64,000 nucleotides of DNA from an uncultured Bacteroidales bacterium (GTDB lineage: Bacteria > Bacteroidota > Bacteroidia > Bacteroidales > UBA932), in assembly GCA_900318955.1 (NCBI GenBank), contig ONMJ01000002.1, forward strand, positions 1-64,000, in the 5' to 3' direction. The notes under the pieces are model-generated. The model saw only the letters and a program-made list of their open reading frames with translations, was not told the DNA's origin and ran no database searches. Of this stretch, positions 42,395 through 52,144 are shown one piece after another. Within the stretch, counting starts at the first letter, position 1. Each line of letters begins with the position of its first letter. The position numbers and the translations under genes are program-made.

Positions 42395-43526
42395 AGAAAG
42401 GCTTGATTGCTACCGTGTTGACATCTATGAACTGCCCAATCTCTGCGGACATGTAACGATCTGAAAGACCTATCAAGACGGGATCCCCTGATTCGGACTC
42501 CTCCGTCTGGAAGAAACGAGCCTTGGGATAAGCAATGTTATGGGTAAAACGATTCTCCTTCCTCATCATGCGATAGCATGACTCCGTTAGAGCATCGATA
42601 GGATCAATGATACGGAAATTCTTGGAAAGTAGCTTATTAATATTATAGTCTTCCTCAGTAAGCTCTTTCCTTATCGATTCGACAGAAAGATAAAGGGCAT
42701 CGATATCCACTCCATAGTCGTCGAGAATAAGTACAGAAAGAGGATCTTTTCCTTCGGTTATATATTTGGCAAGAAGACTTCTGAGCCTCGATGACACGTC
42801 TCCAAGGGGCTCAGGGACAATGACAGAGACTTTAGAACCCTTTGCGAGTCTGGACCCGAGCACCTTTTGATAAACAAAGGATTGAGCTACATCATTATCC
42901 GCCCATACGACAACATTTGCCGGCTCTTTGTTCCCGATGGCCTCGCTGGCAGCAAAAACAGGAGAAATGACTTTGGCCTTCTTTCCTGCCATCTTGAAGA
43001 GAGTATCCACATCCTGCTGTCCGTAGAGGGAATTGAGAGATGAAGAAAGAACGAATATCTTGGAAGATGACTTACGAAGTTTCGCATCCTTGTTGAAAGG
43101 AGTTATATAGCAAGCTGTATCCACGGCAGCAATGACATTCCGAAGTATGGCCTCACGAAGACTGTCGGTATCGCTGGCGATAAAATGCTCGTAAGGATCA
43201 TTGTAAGCATCCAAAATAACGTCAAAAGACTCTCCCGAGAAGTCCGGAAGCCCGTCCTTGGCCACTTTTCCGTCGATATTGTCAAACTTATCCGATGAGA
43301 CAAAGCGCTCTGCCAGCAGAATAGACTTTTCAGGCTCTCCGATGATGGCTATTGTCCCAAGCGAACCAATATCATGATAGCCTTTTATCAGGGAGAATGT
43401 ACCCGTAGAGTCCTTGACCGTCTGCCTGACAAACTCCAGAAGGTCTTTATCATCGGTATTGCCCCTCTTGCAAGACATGGCTGCGAAGGAGAGAATCGCA
43501 AGCAGAGGAATTATCAACTTTTTCAT
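42375..43526 (-). CDS. Lipoprotein of unknown function
   Basis: 383-residue lipoprotein with lipobox AAMSC (Cys19) after MKKLIIPLLAILSF. The mature part alternates beta strands and helices (TFSLIKGYHDIGSLGTIAIIGEP, DVILDAYNDPYEHF, VIVPEPLGDVSSRL, VLILDDYGVDIDALYLSV), as in alpha/beta proteins. The periplasmic-binding-like order of strands is suggestive only; I do not recognise the family. The start 43526 is set by the lipobox. Its -7 element (43547-43554) lies inside the end of the upstream hydrolase gene. It leads the exonuclease-rlmI operon. Confidence 0.72.
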   Translation of the reverse strand: MKKLIIPLLAILSFAAMSCKRGNTDDKDLLEFVRQTVKDSTGTFSLIKGYHDIGSLGTIAIIGEPEKSILLAERFVSSDKFDNIDGKVAKDGLPDFSGESFDVILDAYNDPYEHFIASDTDSLREAILRNVIAAVDTACYITPFNKDAKLRKSSSKIFVLSSSLNSLYGQQDVDTLFKMAGKKAKVISPVFAASEAIGNKEPANVVVWADNDVAQSFVYQKVLGSRLAKGSKVSVIVPEPLGDVSSRLRSLLAKYITEGKDPLSVLILDDYGVDIDALYLSVESIRKELTEEDYNINKLLSKNFRIIDPIDALTESCYRMMRKENRFTHNIAYPKARFFQTEESESGDPVLIGLSDRYMSAEIGQFIDVNTVAIKPFYVSEHN

Positions 43527-43527
43527 A

Positions 43528-44202
43528 TCAAATAAGTTTTGATTGGCAAATATAATCATTATTGTCCTCCAATGCAATCTTCCTGATCATCGGCGCAAGC
43601 ATCGAATACACATACTCCTCTTCCATAAAATGAGTTCCCTCATAGAGCTTGTAAGAATCTCCAAAAAGCTTTTTCCATGTCCGGATCCTTACAATTCCGC
43701 TGCGGCGATAATGGTCCCTGGTACCAAAAAAAGCGAAAAAGAATCCTCCTTCTTTTGCCGCAGCTAGTGCATCCTCCAGATGTGCCTTATATTTTCTCAG
43801 CACATCGTAGGAGAAATCCAGTTTCTGCCGATCTCCATCTTTAGGATGCCAGATTCTCCCGCAAAGAGCTTTCACAAATGGAATCTTCGAAAGAAAAGCA
43901 AGCTTGTACAGATACCTTGGAGCATCAAGCGAAGGAGAAACGAAAATATGGGGGATATTCCTGATTCGAAGAGCTTGGACAGAGCCGAGAGATTCTCCGA
44001 CAACGACTGACGGACGAAGTTCTCTTACCCAAGAGAGAATCTCTTCCCGCCCCTTTTCCGGGTCAAAGTCATACGTTCGCACAACTACTCTAAGTGGTTC
44101 ATCTCTCGAAGAGAAATAGCCTTCCAGAAGCCTTGGGATGCGACTGTCGCCGCCTCCGCCCATTCCATGAACGTACAAAATAGTCTTATTCCCCTTATCC
44201 AT
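43528..44202 (-). CDS. Alpha/beta hydrolase-like protein
   Basis: 224 residues starting MDKGNKTILYVHGMGGGGDS, with nucleophile elbow VVGESLGSVQ (Ser about 83) and terminal LYEGTHFMEEEY (His about 203). The blocks match a small alpha/beta hydrolase of the type YqiA/RBBP9, substrate unknown. Cytosolic. Start 44202 follows a TAAATTTG by only 5 nt; the frame's earlier ATG at 44226 lies before this promoter. Ends 1 nt before the next gene's start. Confidence 0.75.
   Translation of the reverse strand: MDKGNKTILYVHGMGGGGDSRIPRLLEGYFSSRDEPLRVVVRTYDFDPEKGREEILSWVRELRPSVVVGESLGSVQALRIRNIPHIFVSPSLDAPRYLYKLAFLSKIPFVKALCGRIWHPKDGDRQKLDFSYDVLRKYKAHLEDALAAAKEGGFFFAFFGTRDHYRRSGIVRIRTWKKLFGDSYKLYEGTHFMEEEYVYSMLAPMIRKIALEDNNDYICQSKLI
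43547..43554 (-). promoter_or_regulatory. Internal promoter element for the lipoprotein gene
   Basis: TATATTTG on the minus strand inside the last codons of the hydrolase gene, 20 nt before the lipoprotein start at 43526. Confidence 0.5.
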
Positions 44203-44207
44203 CTTTG

Positions 44208-44215
44208 CAAATTTA
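44208..44215 (-). promoter_or_regulatory. Promoter element for the hydrolase gene
   Basis: TAAATTTG on the minus strand with its last base 5 nt from the ATG at 44202; the transcript would have almost no leader. Confidence 0.55.
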
Positions 44216-44268
44216 CAATAATTCATTTAAATTTGTGAAATAAGTGGTGTATCTAACTCAAACACAAT

Positions 44269-45483
44269 ATGAATATCAAATCTATCATCGCAATTGCCGC
44301 TTCATTGGCGCTTTGCTCCTCCTCTTTTGCACAGGTCAAACCGACCGCTGTAAAACCATCCGACTACGAATTCAAAACTGTCAAAGAGATTCCTGTGACT
44401 TCTATGAAGAACCAGTATCGCAGCGGTACCTGCTGGTGCTTCTCAGCTCTTTCTTTCCTCGAATCAGAAGTTATCAAGGCAAAGGGCATAAAGGACGAAG
44501 CCCAGTACCCGGATTTCTCCGAGATGTTCATAGTCCGCAATGCTTATCGTGACAGGGCGGAGAAGTACGTAAGGCTCAATGGTTTCCTCAATATGGCAGC
44601 CGGTTCAGGCTTCGGCGATGTGCTCCAGGTTGTAAGAGACTACGGCCTTGTTCCGCAGGAGGCTTACTCCGGGATGAACTATGGCTATGACCTTCCTGTC
44701 CAGGGCGAGCTCGATGCTGTCCTGAAAGGCTATGTTGAAGCTGTCGTCAAGAATCCCAACCGCCAGCTTACTCCCGTTTGGAAGAAAGGTTTCGACGGCA
44801 TCCTGAACGCTTACCTCGGAGAGGTTCCTGAGACTTTCACCGCGGGCGGAAAGGAATATACACCTGAGACCTATAGAGATGCCATGGGAATCAATCCCGA
44901 CGACTATGTCAATATCTCCTCATTTACCCACCATCCTTTCTATTCCCAGTTCGTTATCGAGGTCGAGGACAACTGGAGATGGTCTCCTTGCTACAACCTT
45001 CCTCTCGATGAATTCATGGCCGTTATTGACAACGCAATCGACAAAGGCTACACTGTTCTATGGGGCGGAGATGTAAGCGAAGCCGGCTTTACACGCGACG
45101 GACTCGCTGTCCTTCTTGACACCAATGCGAAGCCGACATCCGGCTCGGATCAGGAGCGCTGGGTAGGAAAGTCCGAAGAGAAGAAAGCAGAGGAGGAGAA
45201 GCCGAAGGAACTCCCCAAGGAGCTTGAGGTCACTCAGGAGACTCGTCAGCAGGGCTACGACAACAAGACCACTACCGACGACCACGGCATGCACCTCTAC
45301 GGTACAGCGGTTGACCAGAACGGCACCAAGTATTATCTGATCAAGAATTCATGGGGCGAGACCGGAGCCTTCAAGGGCGTATGGTACATGTCCGAGAATT
45401 TCGTCAAAGCTAAGACCCTCAACTTTGTAGTCAACAAGAACGCCGTTCCTAAGGATATCCGTAAGAAACTCGGGATCAAATAG
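44269..45483 (+). CDS. C1-family (bleomycin hydrolase-like) cysteine peptidase, exported
   Basis: 404 residues: signal peptide (MNIKSIIAIAASLALCSSSF, cleavage near FAQ), then a papain-like aminopeptidase C domain with QYRSGTCWCFSALSF (Gln and catalytic Cys, about 56), DDHGMHLYGTAV (catalytic His, about 343) and LIKNSWGETG (Asn, about 362). A Lys/Glu-rich linker (KSEEKKAEEEKPKELPKE, about 304-322) interrupts the fold before the histidine block. Exported, unlike cytosolic PepC. pssA starts immediately after its stop. Confidence 0.9.
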   Translation: MNIKSIIAIAASLALCSSSFAQVKPTAVKPSDYEFKTVKEIPVTSMKNQYRSGTCWCFSALSFLESEVIKAKGIKDEAQYPDFSEMFIVRNAYRDRAEKYVRLNGFLNMAAGSGFGDVLQVVRDYGLVPQEAYSGMNYGYDLPVQGELDAVLKGYVEAVVKNPNRQLTPVWKKGFDGILNAYLGEVPETFTAGGKEYTPETYRDAMGINPDDYVNISSFTHHPFYSQFVIEVEDNWRWSPCYNLPLDEFMAVIDNAIDKGYTVLWGGDVSEAGFTRDGLAVLLDTNAKPTSGSDQERWVGKSEEKKAEEEKPKELPKELEVTQETRQQGYDNKTTTDDHGMHLYGTAVDQNGTKYYLIKNSWGETGAFKGVWYMSENFVKAKTLNFVVNKNAVPKDIRKKLGIK

Positions 45484-46212
45484 ATGAGTATCAAAAAGCA
45501 TATTCCCAATACGATCACTTCCATGAACCTCCTCTCCGGGGTCCTGGGAGTGATCTTCACATTGGAAGGCCGTATCGATATTGCCTTCCTTCTAATGCTG
45601 GCAGCAGCCGTTTTCGACTTTTTCGACGGCTTTGCCGCAAGGCTACTCCATTCATATTCAGATATCGGTAAGGAACTGGATTCTCTTGCCGATATGGTGA
45701 GTTTCGGAGTCCTTCCGTCAATCATGCTCTATAAGACGATGGATATTGCCGGTGCCGGATGGACAAAGTATATTGTTCTCATCCTCGCCGTATTCTCGGG
45801 ACTCAGGCTGGCAAAATTCAATATAGATGAGCGCCAGACCTCTTCTTTCCTCGGACTCGCCACTCCTTCTTCCGCCATAATCTGCGGTTCCCTCGCCTAT
45901 TTCATTCAGGCGACAGATAAATCATGGACCTCGACAATAGCAGGATCTGCATGGATACTTCCCCTTCTATCCATCATCCTTGCGGCCCTTCTGGTAAGCG
46001 AGATTCCAATGTTCTCAATGAAGATAAAAAAAGGCGGCAAGTTTCTTGACACGAAACGTACCGTCTTCTTTAGCGTCGCAGTTATCTGCTTGGTAATCAC
46101 TCTAGTACTACAAGCTAATTGGAGCTTTGCTTTACTTCTGATCTTCCTATTTTACATAGTCGAAAACTGCGTTTTCGCCCTGGTCCCTAATAGTTGTCCG
46201 GACGAAGCATAA
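45484..46212 (+). CDS. pssA: CDP-diacylglycerol-serine O-phosphatidyltransferase
   Basis: 242 residues, multi-helix membrane protein with the CDP-alcohol phosphotransferase signature [19 protein letters not shown] then SLAD (DGx2ARx8Gx3Dx3D; about 48-70). Makes phosphatidylserine, the precursor of phosphatidylethanolamine. The ATG directly follows the stop of the peptidase gene. Its last 26 bp overlap the convergent rubrerythrin gene. Confidence 0.92.
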   Translation: MSIKKHIPNTITSMNLLSGVLGVIFTLEGRIDIAFLLMLAAAVFDFFDGFAARLLHSYSDIGKELDSLADMVSFGVLPSIMLYKTMDIAGAGWTKYIVLILAVFSGLRLAKFNIDERQTSSFLGLATPSSAIICGSLAYFIQATDKSWTSTIAGSAWILPLLSIILAALLVSEIPMFSMKIKKGGKFLDTKRTVFFSVAVICLVITLVLQANWSFALLLIFLFYIVENCVFALVPNSCPDEA

Positions 46213-46726
46213 AGTAGCTCTTCGCGTGCTTGCAGACAGGGCAGATTTCGGGTGCTTTCTTGCCGATCACAATGTGGCCGCAGTTGGAGCACTCCCACAT
46301 CATATCCTCATCCCTTGAGAATACGAGTCCGCCTTCGATATTGGCAAGGAGTTTTCTGTAACGCTCCTCATGGGTCTTCTCGATGGCGCCGACCTTCTCG
46401 AAGAGGAAGGCGATGTCATTGAAACCCTCTTCTTTTGCGACTGCTGCAAACTCGGCATACATATCAGTCCACTCAAAGTTCTCTCCGTCAGCTGCATCTG
46501 CAAGATTGACGGTAGTGTCGGGGATCTCTCCGCCGTGAAGAAGTTTGAACCAAATCTTGGCGTGCTCTTTTTCATTCTTGGCAGTAGCTTCGAACATCTC
46601 GCCGATCTGGACAAACCCGTCCTTCTTTGCCTTCGAAGCATAATAGAGATACTTGGTATGAGCCTGGGATTCTCCCGCAAATGCGGTCTTGAGATTGGCC
46701 TCTGTCTTTGATCCTTTAAGTTCCAT
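46187..46726 (-). CDS. rbr: Rubrerythrin
   Basis: 179-residue non-haem di-iron peroxidase of anaerobes. Ferritin-like four-helix part with [12 protein letters not shown] (Glu20), NEKEHAKIW (EKEH), and EKTHEERY, then a C-terminal rubredoxin domain with CSNCGH and CPVCKH (about 145-168). It reduces hydrogen peroxide, fitting an anaerobic lifestyle together with GlpABC and radical SAM enzymes. Own TATCTTTG promoter at 46775-46782. Confidence 0.96.
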   Translation of the reverse strand: MELKGSKTEANLKTAFAGESQAHTKYLYYASKAKKDGFVQIGEMFEATAKNEKEHAKIWFKLLHGGEIPDTTVNLADAADGENFEWTDMYAEFAAVAKEEGFNDIAFLFEKVGAIEKTHEERYRKLLANIEGGLVFSRDEDMMWECSNCGHIVIGKKAPEICPVCKHAKSYFMLRPDNY

Positions 46727-46774
46727 ATGATCCTTTAATTTGAATTGTTATAAAATAATCTCCTTAAGTGTTCA

Positions 46775-46782
46775 CAAAGATA
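46775..46782 (-). promoter_or_regulatory. Promoter element for rubrerythrin
   Basis: TATCTTTG on the minus strand, 48 nt before the start codon; divergent from TAATTTTG at 46795-46802. Confidence 0.6.
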
Positions 46783-46794
46783 TGAATTTTTAAC

Positions 46795-46802
46795 TAATTT
46801 TG
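46795..46802 (+). promoter_or_regulatory. Promoter element for the GH25 gene
   Basis: TAATTTTG, 44 nt before the TTG start at 46847. Confidence 0.5.
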
Positions 46803-46846
46803 CACATAAGAAATAACTTTTGGTATTATTATTTATAATTCATTGA

Positions 46847-47725
46847 TTGGAAAGAGATAAAACATATAAGTTAAAAGGAGTAACAAAAAAGTTAACAGCC
46901 TCACAGTCGCCTAAACGGACGAATAGAAGACCGATTTCGGACACAAAGAGCAGTTCTCGAAAAAAAATTACCGGACGAAAGGCCAAGGGGAAGAAAATAA
47001 GTCCATGGATAGTTGCAGGGATTGTCGCTCTTTTTGGAATCTTCTTCGTCTTCCCCTATCTATTCAATGAAAACAATTCCGAGACTGGGGACATTGTGCC
47101 CGAGGGGGCTTACCAGTTCTGCCTCGACATATCGCACCATAACTCGTCCGATATAGCCTGGGATTCTCTTGCTGTCGTCATCGACCAGGACAGGAGAACA
47201 AGAAGAAATATCGAAGACGGAAAAGAGATTAAGAAGATATCAACCGTGATTATCAAGGCAACAGAGGGGACAAGGATGAAAGACAAGAAATTCGATGAGT
47301 TCTGGGAAAAAGCGGCTGACGCCCCTATTCGCAGAGGAGCCTACCATTTTTTTAGGACATCAACAGATCCTTCTGAGCAGGCAGACAATTACATAGGCAC
47401 AGTCAAGCTTCGCCACAGCGATTTTCCGCCCGTTCTTGACCTTGAAGTAATGCATAAAGGATGCACACGTAAAGAATTAAATGACAAGGCTTTAATCTGG
47501 CTTAAAAAAGTAGAGAAGCACTATGGCAGAAAGCCGGTTGTCTATACTCCCGACAGCTACGCGAAAGATATCCTCTCAGATGAGATAAAATACCATTATC
47601 CCATCTGGGTTGCCCACTATGGGGTCGCTGCCCCAAATTATAAAGATTGGAAGATGTGGCAGTTTACAGACAAAGCTGTAGTACACGGAATCAAAGGGAA
47701 GGTCGATCTCAGCGTTGTCCGCTAA
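46847..47725 (+). CDS. GH25 family lysozyme with N-terminal membrane anchor
   Basis: 292 residues. A very basic N-terminus (about 1-50, KRTNRRPISDTKSSSRKK) precedes one membrane helix (ISPWIVAGIVALFGIFFVFPYL, about 51-72) and a GH25 muramidase domain: FCLDISHHN (catalytic Asp), VIIKATEGT, RGAYHFFR, PPVLDLEV (DxE) and YPIWVAHYG. Likely cuts peptidoglycan from the periplasmic face of the inner membrane. No ATG is available before the domain; the start is taken as TTG at 46847, which makes the N-terminus the least certain part. Confidence 0.85.
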   Translation: MERDKTYKLKGVTKKLTASQSPKRTNRRPISDTKSSSRKKITGRKAKGKKISPWIVAGIVALFGIFFVFPYLFNENNSETGDIVPEGAYQFCLDISHHNSSDIAWDSLAVVIDQDRRTRRNIEDGKEIKKISTVIIKATEGTRMKDKKFDEFWEKAADAPIRRGAYHFFRTSTDPSEQADNYIGTVKLRHSDFPPVLDLEVMHKGCTRKELNDKALIWLKKVEKHYGRKPVVYTPDSYAKDILSDEIKYHYPIWVAHYGVAAPNYKDWKMWQFTDKAVVHGIKGKVDLSVVR

Positions 47726-49299
47726 TAAGCAATGGCCTCCGATTCATAATCAGACATAAGGAATGTCTTATTATCGGAAGGTTCGACTTCACCTCTCAAA
47801 TATCTCTCATAGAAATCCTGGAATTTCGGCTGGTAGAAGGGATAAGAGTCAAAAATATCGCCCTTACCTTCCATCCTGGGATCTCCCTGCTCCTTCAACT
47901 TCGAAACCAATAGGGCATTCATGGCCTCTATTCGGGCTTTATCAGAATCAGAAAGGTTATTGACGCACATCGGATCATCCGGAAGATAATAAAGCTCGTA
48001 TTCGGGCCGGAATCCCATACAACAGTGCCAATACGTTGTATCCGCGCCCTCGCGGCGGAGGTTCAGAATAGATGTTTTGGTCGGAGAGCTGTCACAGTCG
48101 CGGTAACCGGTTTCAGGATTTCCTGCGGGCCAGAGCCATGGCTTGAAGTTATGTATATAAAGATACCCGTCCTGAAGGAGAGCGCGAATCGGATAGCCCT
48201 GATTATCGGGGCGAGCGTCGTCATGCCGTTCCCTACCAAGGATGAGATAATCACGGGAATTAACGGGCTTATTAGCCAGAATATCAGTTAGTTCCGTCCC
48301 ATAGACGGGGTCCATTCCTATCTCTTCCGCACCCACTCCGGCAAGCTTAAGAATTGTCGGAGTAATATCCACCAGGGACACATAGTCGTCGCAGACGCGT
48401 CCCGGCTTCCGGATTCCTCCCGGCCACATCATAGCCATCGGCAGATGAGTAGAATGCTCGTATGAGTTCCCCTTCCTTCTCGGGAAAGGCATCCCGTTGT
48501 CAGATGTCCAGATAATCAGAGTATTATTCAGCTGCCCCTTTTCACGGAGCATATCTATGGCCTTTACGATATAGGCGTCATAATACTCTATCTCATAAGC
48601 AAAATCCAGAAGGTCTGTACGGACCTCCTCATTGTCTGGCCAATATGGAGGAATATCCGTCACATCGGAAAGACTCTTCCCGGTAAGAGACAGACCGGTT
48701 CCATACTGATACTTCCGGTGCGGTTCCCTTATTCCCATCCAGAAAATCCAAGGCTCGCCATTGTCATCAGAGAGGAAATCTGCAAAGTTCGCGGCGTAGT
48801 CCCATTTGCCGAGCTCGGTGGTCGGAGGAGATGCAACTTCTCTCTTCTGATAAGGCTTTCCTGTCAACTGGCGCTTCTTTCCATTTCTCTTCCCCGGATC
48901 GCCGGGAGCCCATCCCTTTCCTGTGAAGCCGGCCCTGTACCCATTCTCCCCCAATGCTTCAAATAATGTGAGATATCTATCATTCGGCCAAGGAGTTATA
49001 TGATTGCCAGCTTCCTCCAACTGCCACGAATACCTACCAGTCAGAAGGCCGGCCCTCGAAGGGGCAGACTTGGCATTCGGAGTATAGCAGTTGTTAAACA
49101 GAATCCCATTTTCGGCGACAAAGTCAAACCCGGGGGTCCTTACCCAGTCGCATCCATAGGCCCCCGCATAAGGGTAGGACTGGTCATCTGAAACTATTAG
49201 GAGAATATTCGGTCTTGTCCCTATGAGAGACTCCCCTCCCTTTCCGGCACAGCCGGCAGCGATGAGAGGAATCATACCGATGAGAATCTTCTTGTCCAT
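47722..49299 (-). CDS. Serine-type sulfatase, lipoprotein
   Basis: 525 residues: lipobox IAAGC (Cys16) after MDKKILIGMIPL, then an arylsulfatase-type alkaline phosphatase fold with LLIVSDDQSYPY (metal Asp pair), SAPSRAGLLTGR (formylglycine motif, about 76-87), WTSDNGMPF (metal) and YELYYLPDDP near the end. The modified residue is Ser rather than Cys, so maturation needs a radical SAM enzyme of the anSME kind. It starts 14 nt after the stop of a radical SAM gene in the same operon. Likely acts on sulfated glycans or host mucins; substrate not determinable. Confidence 0.88.
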   Translation of the reverse strand: MDKKILIGMIPLIAAGCAGKGGESLIGTRPNILLIVSDDQSYPYAGAYGCDWVRTPGFDFVAENGILFNNCYTPNAKSAPSRAGLLTGRYSWQLEEAGNHITPWPNDRYLTLFEALGENGYRAGFTGKGWAPGDPGKRNGKKRQLTGKPYQKREVASPPTTELGKWDYAANFADFLSDDNGEPWIFWMGIREPHRKYQYGTGLSLTGKSLSDVTDIPPYWPDNEEVRTDLLDFAYEIEYYDAYIVKAIDMLREKGQLNNTLIIWTSDNGMPFPRRKGNSYEHSTHLPMAMMWPGGIRKPGRVCDDYVSLVDITPTILKLAGVGAEEIGMDPVYGTELTDILANKPVNSRDYLILGRERHDDARPDNQGYPIRALLQDGYLYIHNFKPWLWPAGNPETGYRDCDSSPTKTSILNLRREGADTTYWHCCMGFRPEYELYYLPDDPMCVNNLSDSDKARIEAMNALLVSKLKEQGDPRMEGKGDIFDSYPFYQPKFQDFYERYLRGEVEPSDNKTFLMSDYESEAIAY

Positions 49300-49313
49300 A
49301 ATAATGTGGTTTA

Positions 49314-50390
49314 CTAAGCCTGAAGGCGGTCCAGATGGCAAAGGATAAGGTTGCCGTCCCCGTCACGAAGATGCATCCCATTTCCCCTGCAGAAGCGGAA
49401 ATATTTGCAAGAAGCGCATTTATCCTTTTTCATCCACGATCTGTCGCGGAAGACGGCATAGCGGCTATTCCATATTTCCATAAAATCGTCTCCTGCGTAG
49501 AGATTGCCTTGATTATAATCGGCCCTGATAGATGGACATGCCGAGAAAGATCCGTCGGCAAGGACAGATCCGACAGTCACCCCTGCATTGCACATGTAGA
49601 AACCGTCCCTCACATCGCCCTCGAAGTTACCAAGAAAGCCCTCACATCCGTATGAGGCCATGATCCGACCTTCTTTCCTGGTATCTCTGATGAACTCCAT
49701 AAGGCCCCTGAACTGATCCTTGTCAAGCTGAAGCTCGGGATCATCTGCGGCCCGGCCGACCGGGAAAACAGTGAACAGGCGCCATGATTTGAGACCGAGA
49801 CCGATAAGGAATTCCTTGAGCCTTGGCAGTTCCTGGAAGCTCCTTTTATTGACACATGTCACTACGTCAAATTCTATCTCTCCGGAGTCTATGACCATCT
49901 TGATCGCTGCCGCAGCCCGTTCAAAACTCCCTTTTCGGCCCCTCATCCAATCGTGGTTGTCCCCTATCCCGTCGAGACTGATTGTCATCGCCCGAAGGCC
50001 ACTGGCAAGGAGCCGCTTGTACCTTTCCGGAGTCAGCGCATAACCATTGGTTACCATCCCCCATGGGAAACCCTTATCATAGATAGCCTTACCGCATTTA
50101 TCAAGATCCGGCCTCATGAGCGGTTCGCCGCCGGTAACATTGATCATCACCTTGTGGGGATCGCACTCCTTTGAGACCGAATCGAGAACCTTCAAAAAGT
50201 CCTCGATGGGCATATCTTTTAGGGAAGAAACTGTCTTACAGTCACTTCCACAGTGGCGACAACTAAGATTGCACCGAAGGGTACATTCCCAGAAAAGCTG
50301 CCGGAGCGGGTGCTCTTCGATCACCCCATCCTGCAGCCTTCTTACCATCTCGAGGGCGAGACGTCGCCTGAGTGAAAGCCTTTCAGCCAT
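49314..50390 (-). CDS. Radical SAM/SPASM enzyme of the rSAM/lipoprotein system (TIGR04133-like)
   Basis: 358 residues. Radical SAM motif CNLSCRHC (about 38-45) within CTLRCNLSCRHCGSD, GGEP motif TGGEPLMRP (about 86), then a C-terminal SPASM-like region with CX12GX4C (about 271-289) and CASCKYFRFC (CX2CX5C, about 327-336) and a last Cys near 352; the usual next cysteine three residues on is absent (CRGNG). This fits TIGR04133, always found beside a small lipoprotein in Bacteroidota, of unknown product. The ATG directly follows the stop of the lipoprotein gene, and the sulfatase follows at 14 nt. It might modify the lipoprotein, the sulfatase, or both. Confidence 0.85.
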   Translation of the reverse strand: MAERLSLRRRLALEMVRRLQDGVIEEHPLRQLFWECTLRCNLSCRHCGSDCKTVSSLKDMPIEDFLKVLDSVSKECDPHKVMINVTGGEPLMRPDLDKCGKAIYDKGFPWGMVTNGYALTPERYKRLLASGLRAMTISLDGIGDNHDWMRGRKGSFERAAAAIKMVIDSGEIEFDVVTCVNKRSFQELPRLKEFLIGLGLKSWRLFTVFPVGRAADDPELQLDKDQFRGLMEFIRDTRKEGRIMASYGCEGFLGNFEGDVRDGFYMCNAGVTVGSVLADGSFSACPSIRADYNQGNLYAGDDFMEIWNSRYAVFRDRSWMKKDKCASCKYFRFCRGNGMHLRDGDGNLILCHLDRLQA

Positions 50391-50891
50391 TTATTTATCG
50401 GACTTTTCCATTTTTACGGATATCTCTGACTCGTAGGCCCCATCATACCAATGTCCGTCGCCTTTCTTTGTCTGCTTAACTTCTCCGACGATCTCTTGCT
50501 TAACAAAGTTGCCGCCGTTCTCTTCCCCGTCAATATCCTCAATTACAAAGCCTACATCCATAGGGACAATCACGGTATCCCAGGAGCCGTATGCCTTTTC
50601 AAACTTCCCGTTCTCATCTGTATAAAGTGTATCTTTAGGAAGATAACCGTCATTCTCATCGTATATTACACCTGGCCTGTTATTAAGATGCCAATGTCTC
50701 TGGGAAACGACTCTTATGCCTTTTATCGGCTTGCCATCCATATCTGTCACCTCACCGAGAACCTTGAAATCGGCGTGAGGTTGACCGTATTCTTCTCTTC
50801 CTAAACCAATAATTTCGCATCCGGAGAATCCGAGAAGGGAAAGTATACTTCCGAATAGAAGTTCAATAAGGTGTCTTGCTTTCTTTTTCAT
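50391..50891 (-). CDS. Lipoprotein partner of the rSAM/lipoprotein system (TIGR04134-like)
   Basis: 166 residues: signal peptide with lipobox GFSGC (Cys25), the segment EEYGQPHADFKVLGEVTDMD typical for these lipoproteins, a carboxypeptidase-regulatory-like fold (GKPIKGIRVV ... YTDENGKFEKAYG) and the motif VIEDIDGEENGGNFVKQE. It is the likely substrate or partner of the adjacent radical SAM enzyme. The same EDIDGE-x-NG block recurs in the distant lipoprotein at 31654-32061. First gene of the three-gene operon, with a TATATTTG promoter at 50951-50958. Confidence 0.85.
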   Translation of the reverse strand: MKKKARHLIELLFGSILSLLGFSGCEIIGLGREEYGQPHADFKVLGEVTDMDGKPIKGIRVVSQRHWHLNNRPGVIYDENDGYLPKDTLYTDENGKFEKAYGSWDTVIVPMDVGFVIEDIDGEENGGNFVKQEIVGEVKQTKKGDGHWYDGAYESEISVKMEKSDK

Positions 50892-50950
50892 TCCAATAGT
50901 TTTTATATTCCATTAAATCCGGAATATATAGAATCCTGCATCTAAAAATG

Positions 50951-50958
50951 CAAATATA
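50951..50958 (-). promoter_or_regulatory. Promoter element for the lipoprotein-rSAM-sulfatase operon
   Basis: TATATTTG on the minus strand, 59 nt before the lipoprotein start. It touches the T tract of the gapA terminator just upstream. Confidence 0.6.
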
Positions 50959-50995
50959 AAAAAAAGACCGGACTCTTATCAAGGAATCCGGTCTT
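50957..50995 (-). terminator. Intrinsic terminator of gapA
   Basis: On the minus strand AGACCGGA (50994-50987) and TCCGGTCT (50972-50965) form an 8 bp stem followed by eight T. Confidence 0.85.
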
Positions 50996-51015
50996 ATTAA
51001 GGTATTTAGAAGAAT

Positions 51016-52029
<1,014 letters not shown>

Positions 52030-52082
52030 TTATTGTTGTTGAACATATTTCAAACAAAATTGAGATTTTCTCAATTGCGTCG

Positions 52083-52090
52083 CAAATTTA
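52083..52090 (-). promoter_or_regulatory. Promoter element for gapA
   Basis: TAAATTTG on the minus strand, 68 nt before the gapA start; back to back with TATATTTG at 52112-52119. Confidence 0.6.
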
Positions 52091-52111
52091 CGAAAAATTG
52101 TGATAATTCCG

Positions 52112-52119
52112 TATATTTG
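52112..52119 (+). promoter_or_regulatory. Promoter element for surE operon
   Basis: TATATTTG, 25 nt before the surE start. Confidence 0.6.
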
Positions 52120-52144
52120 CATAGATTTTTTAAACAATTGATTT

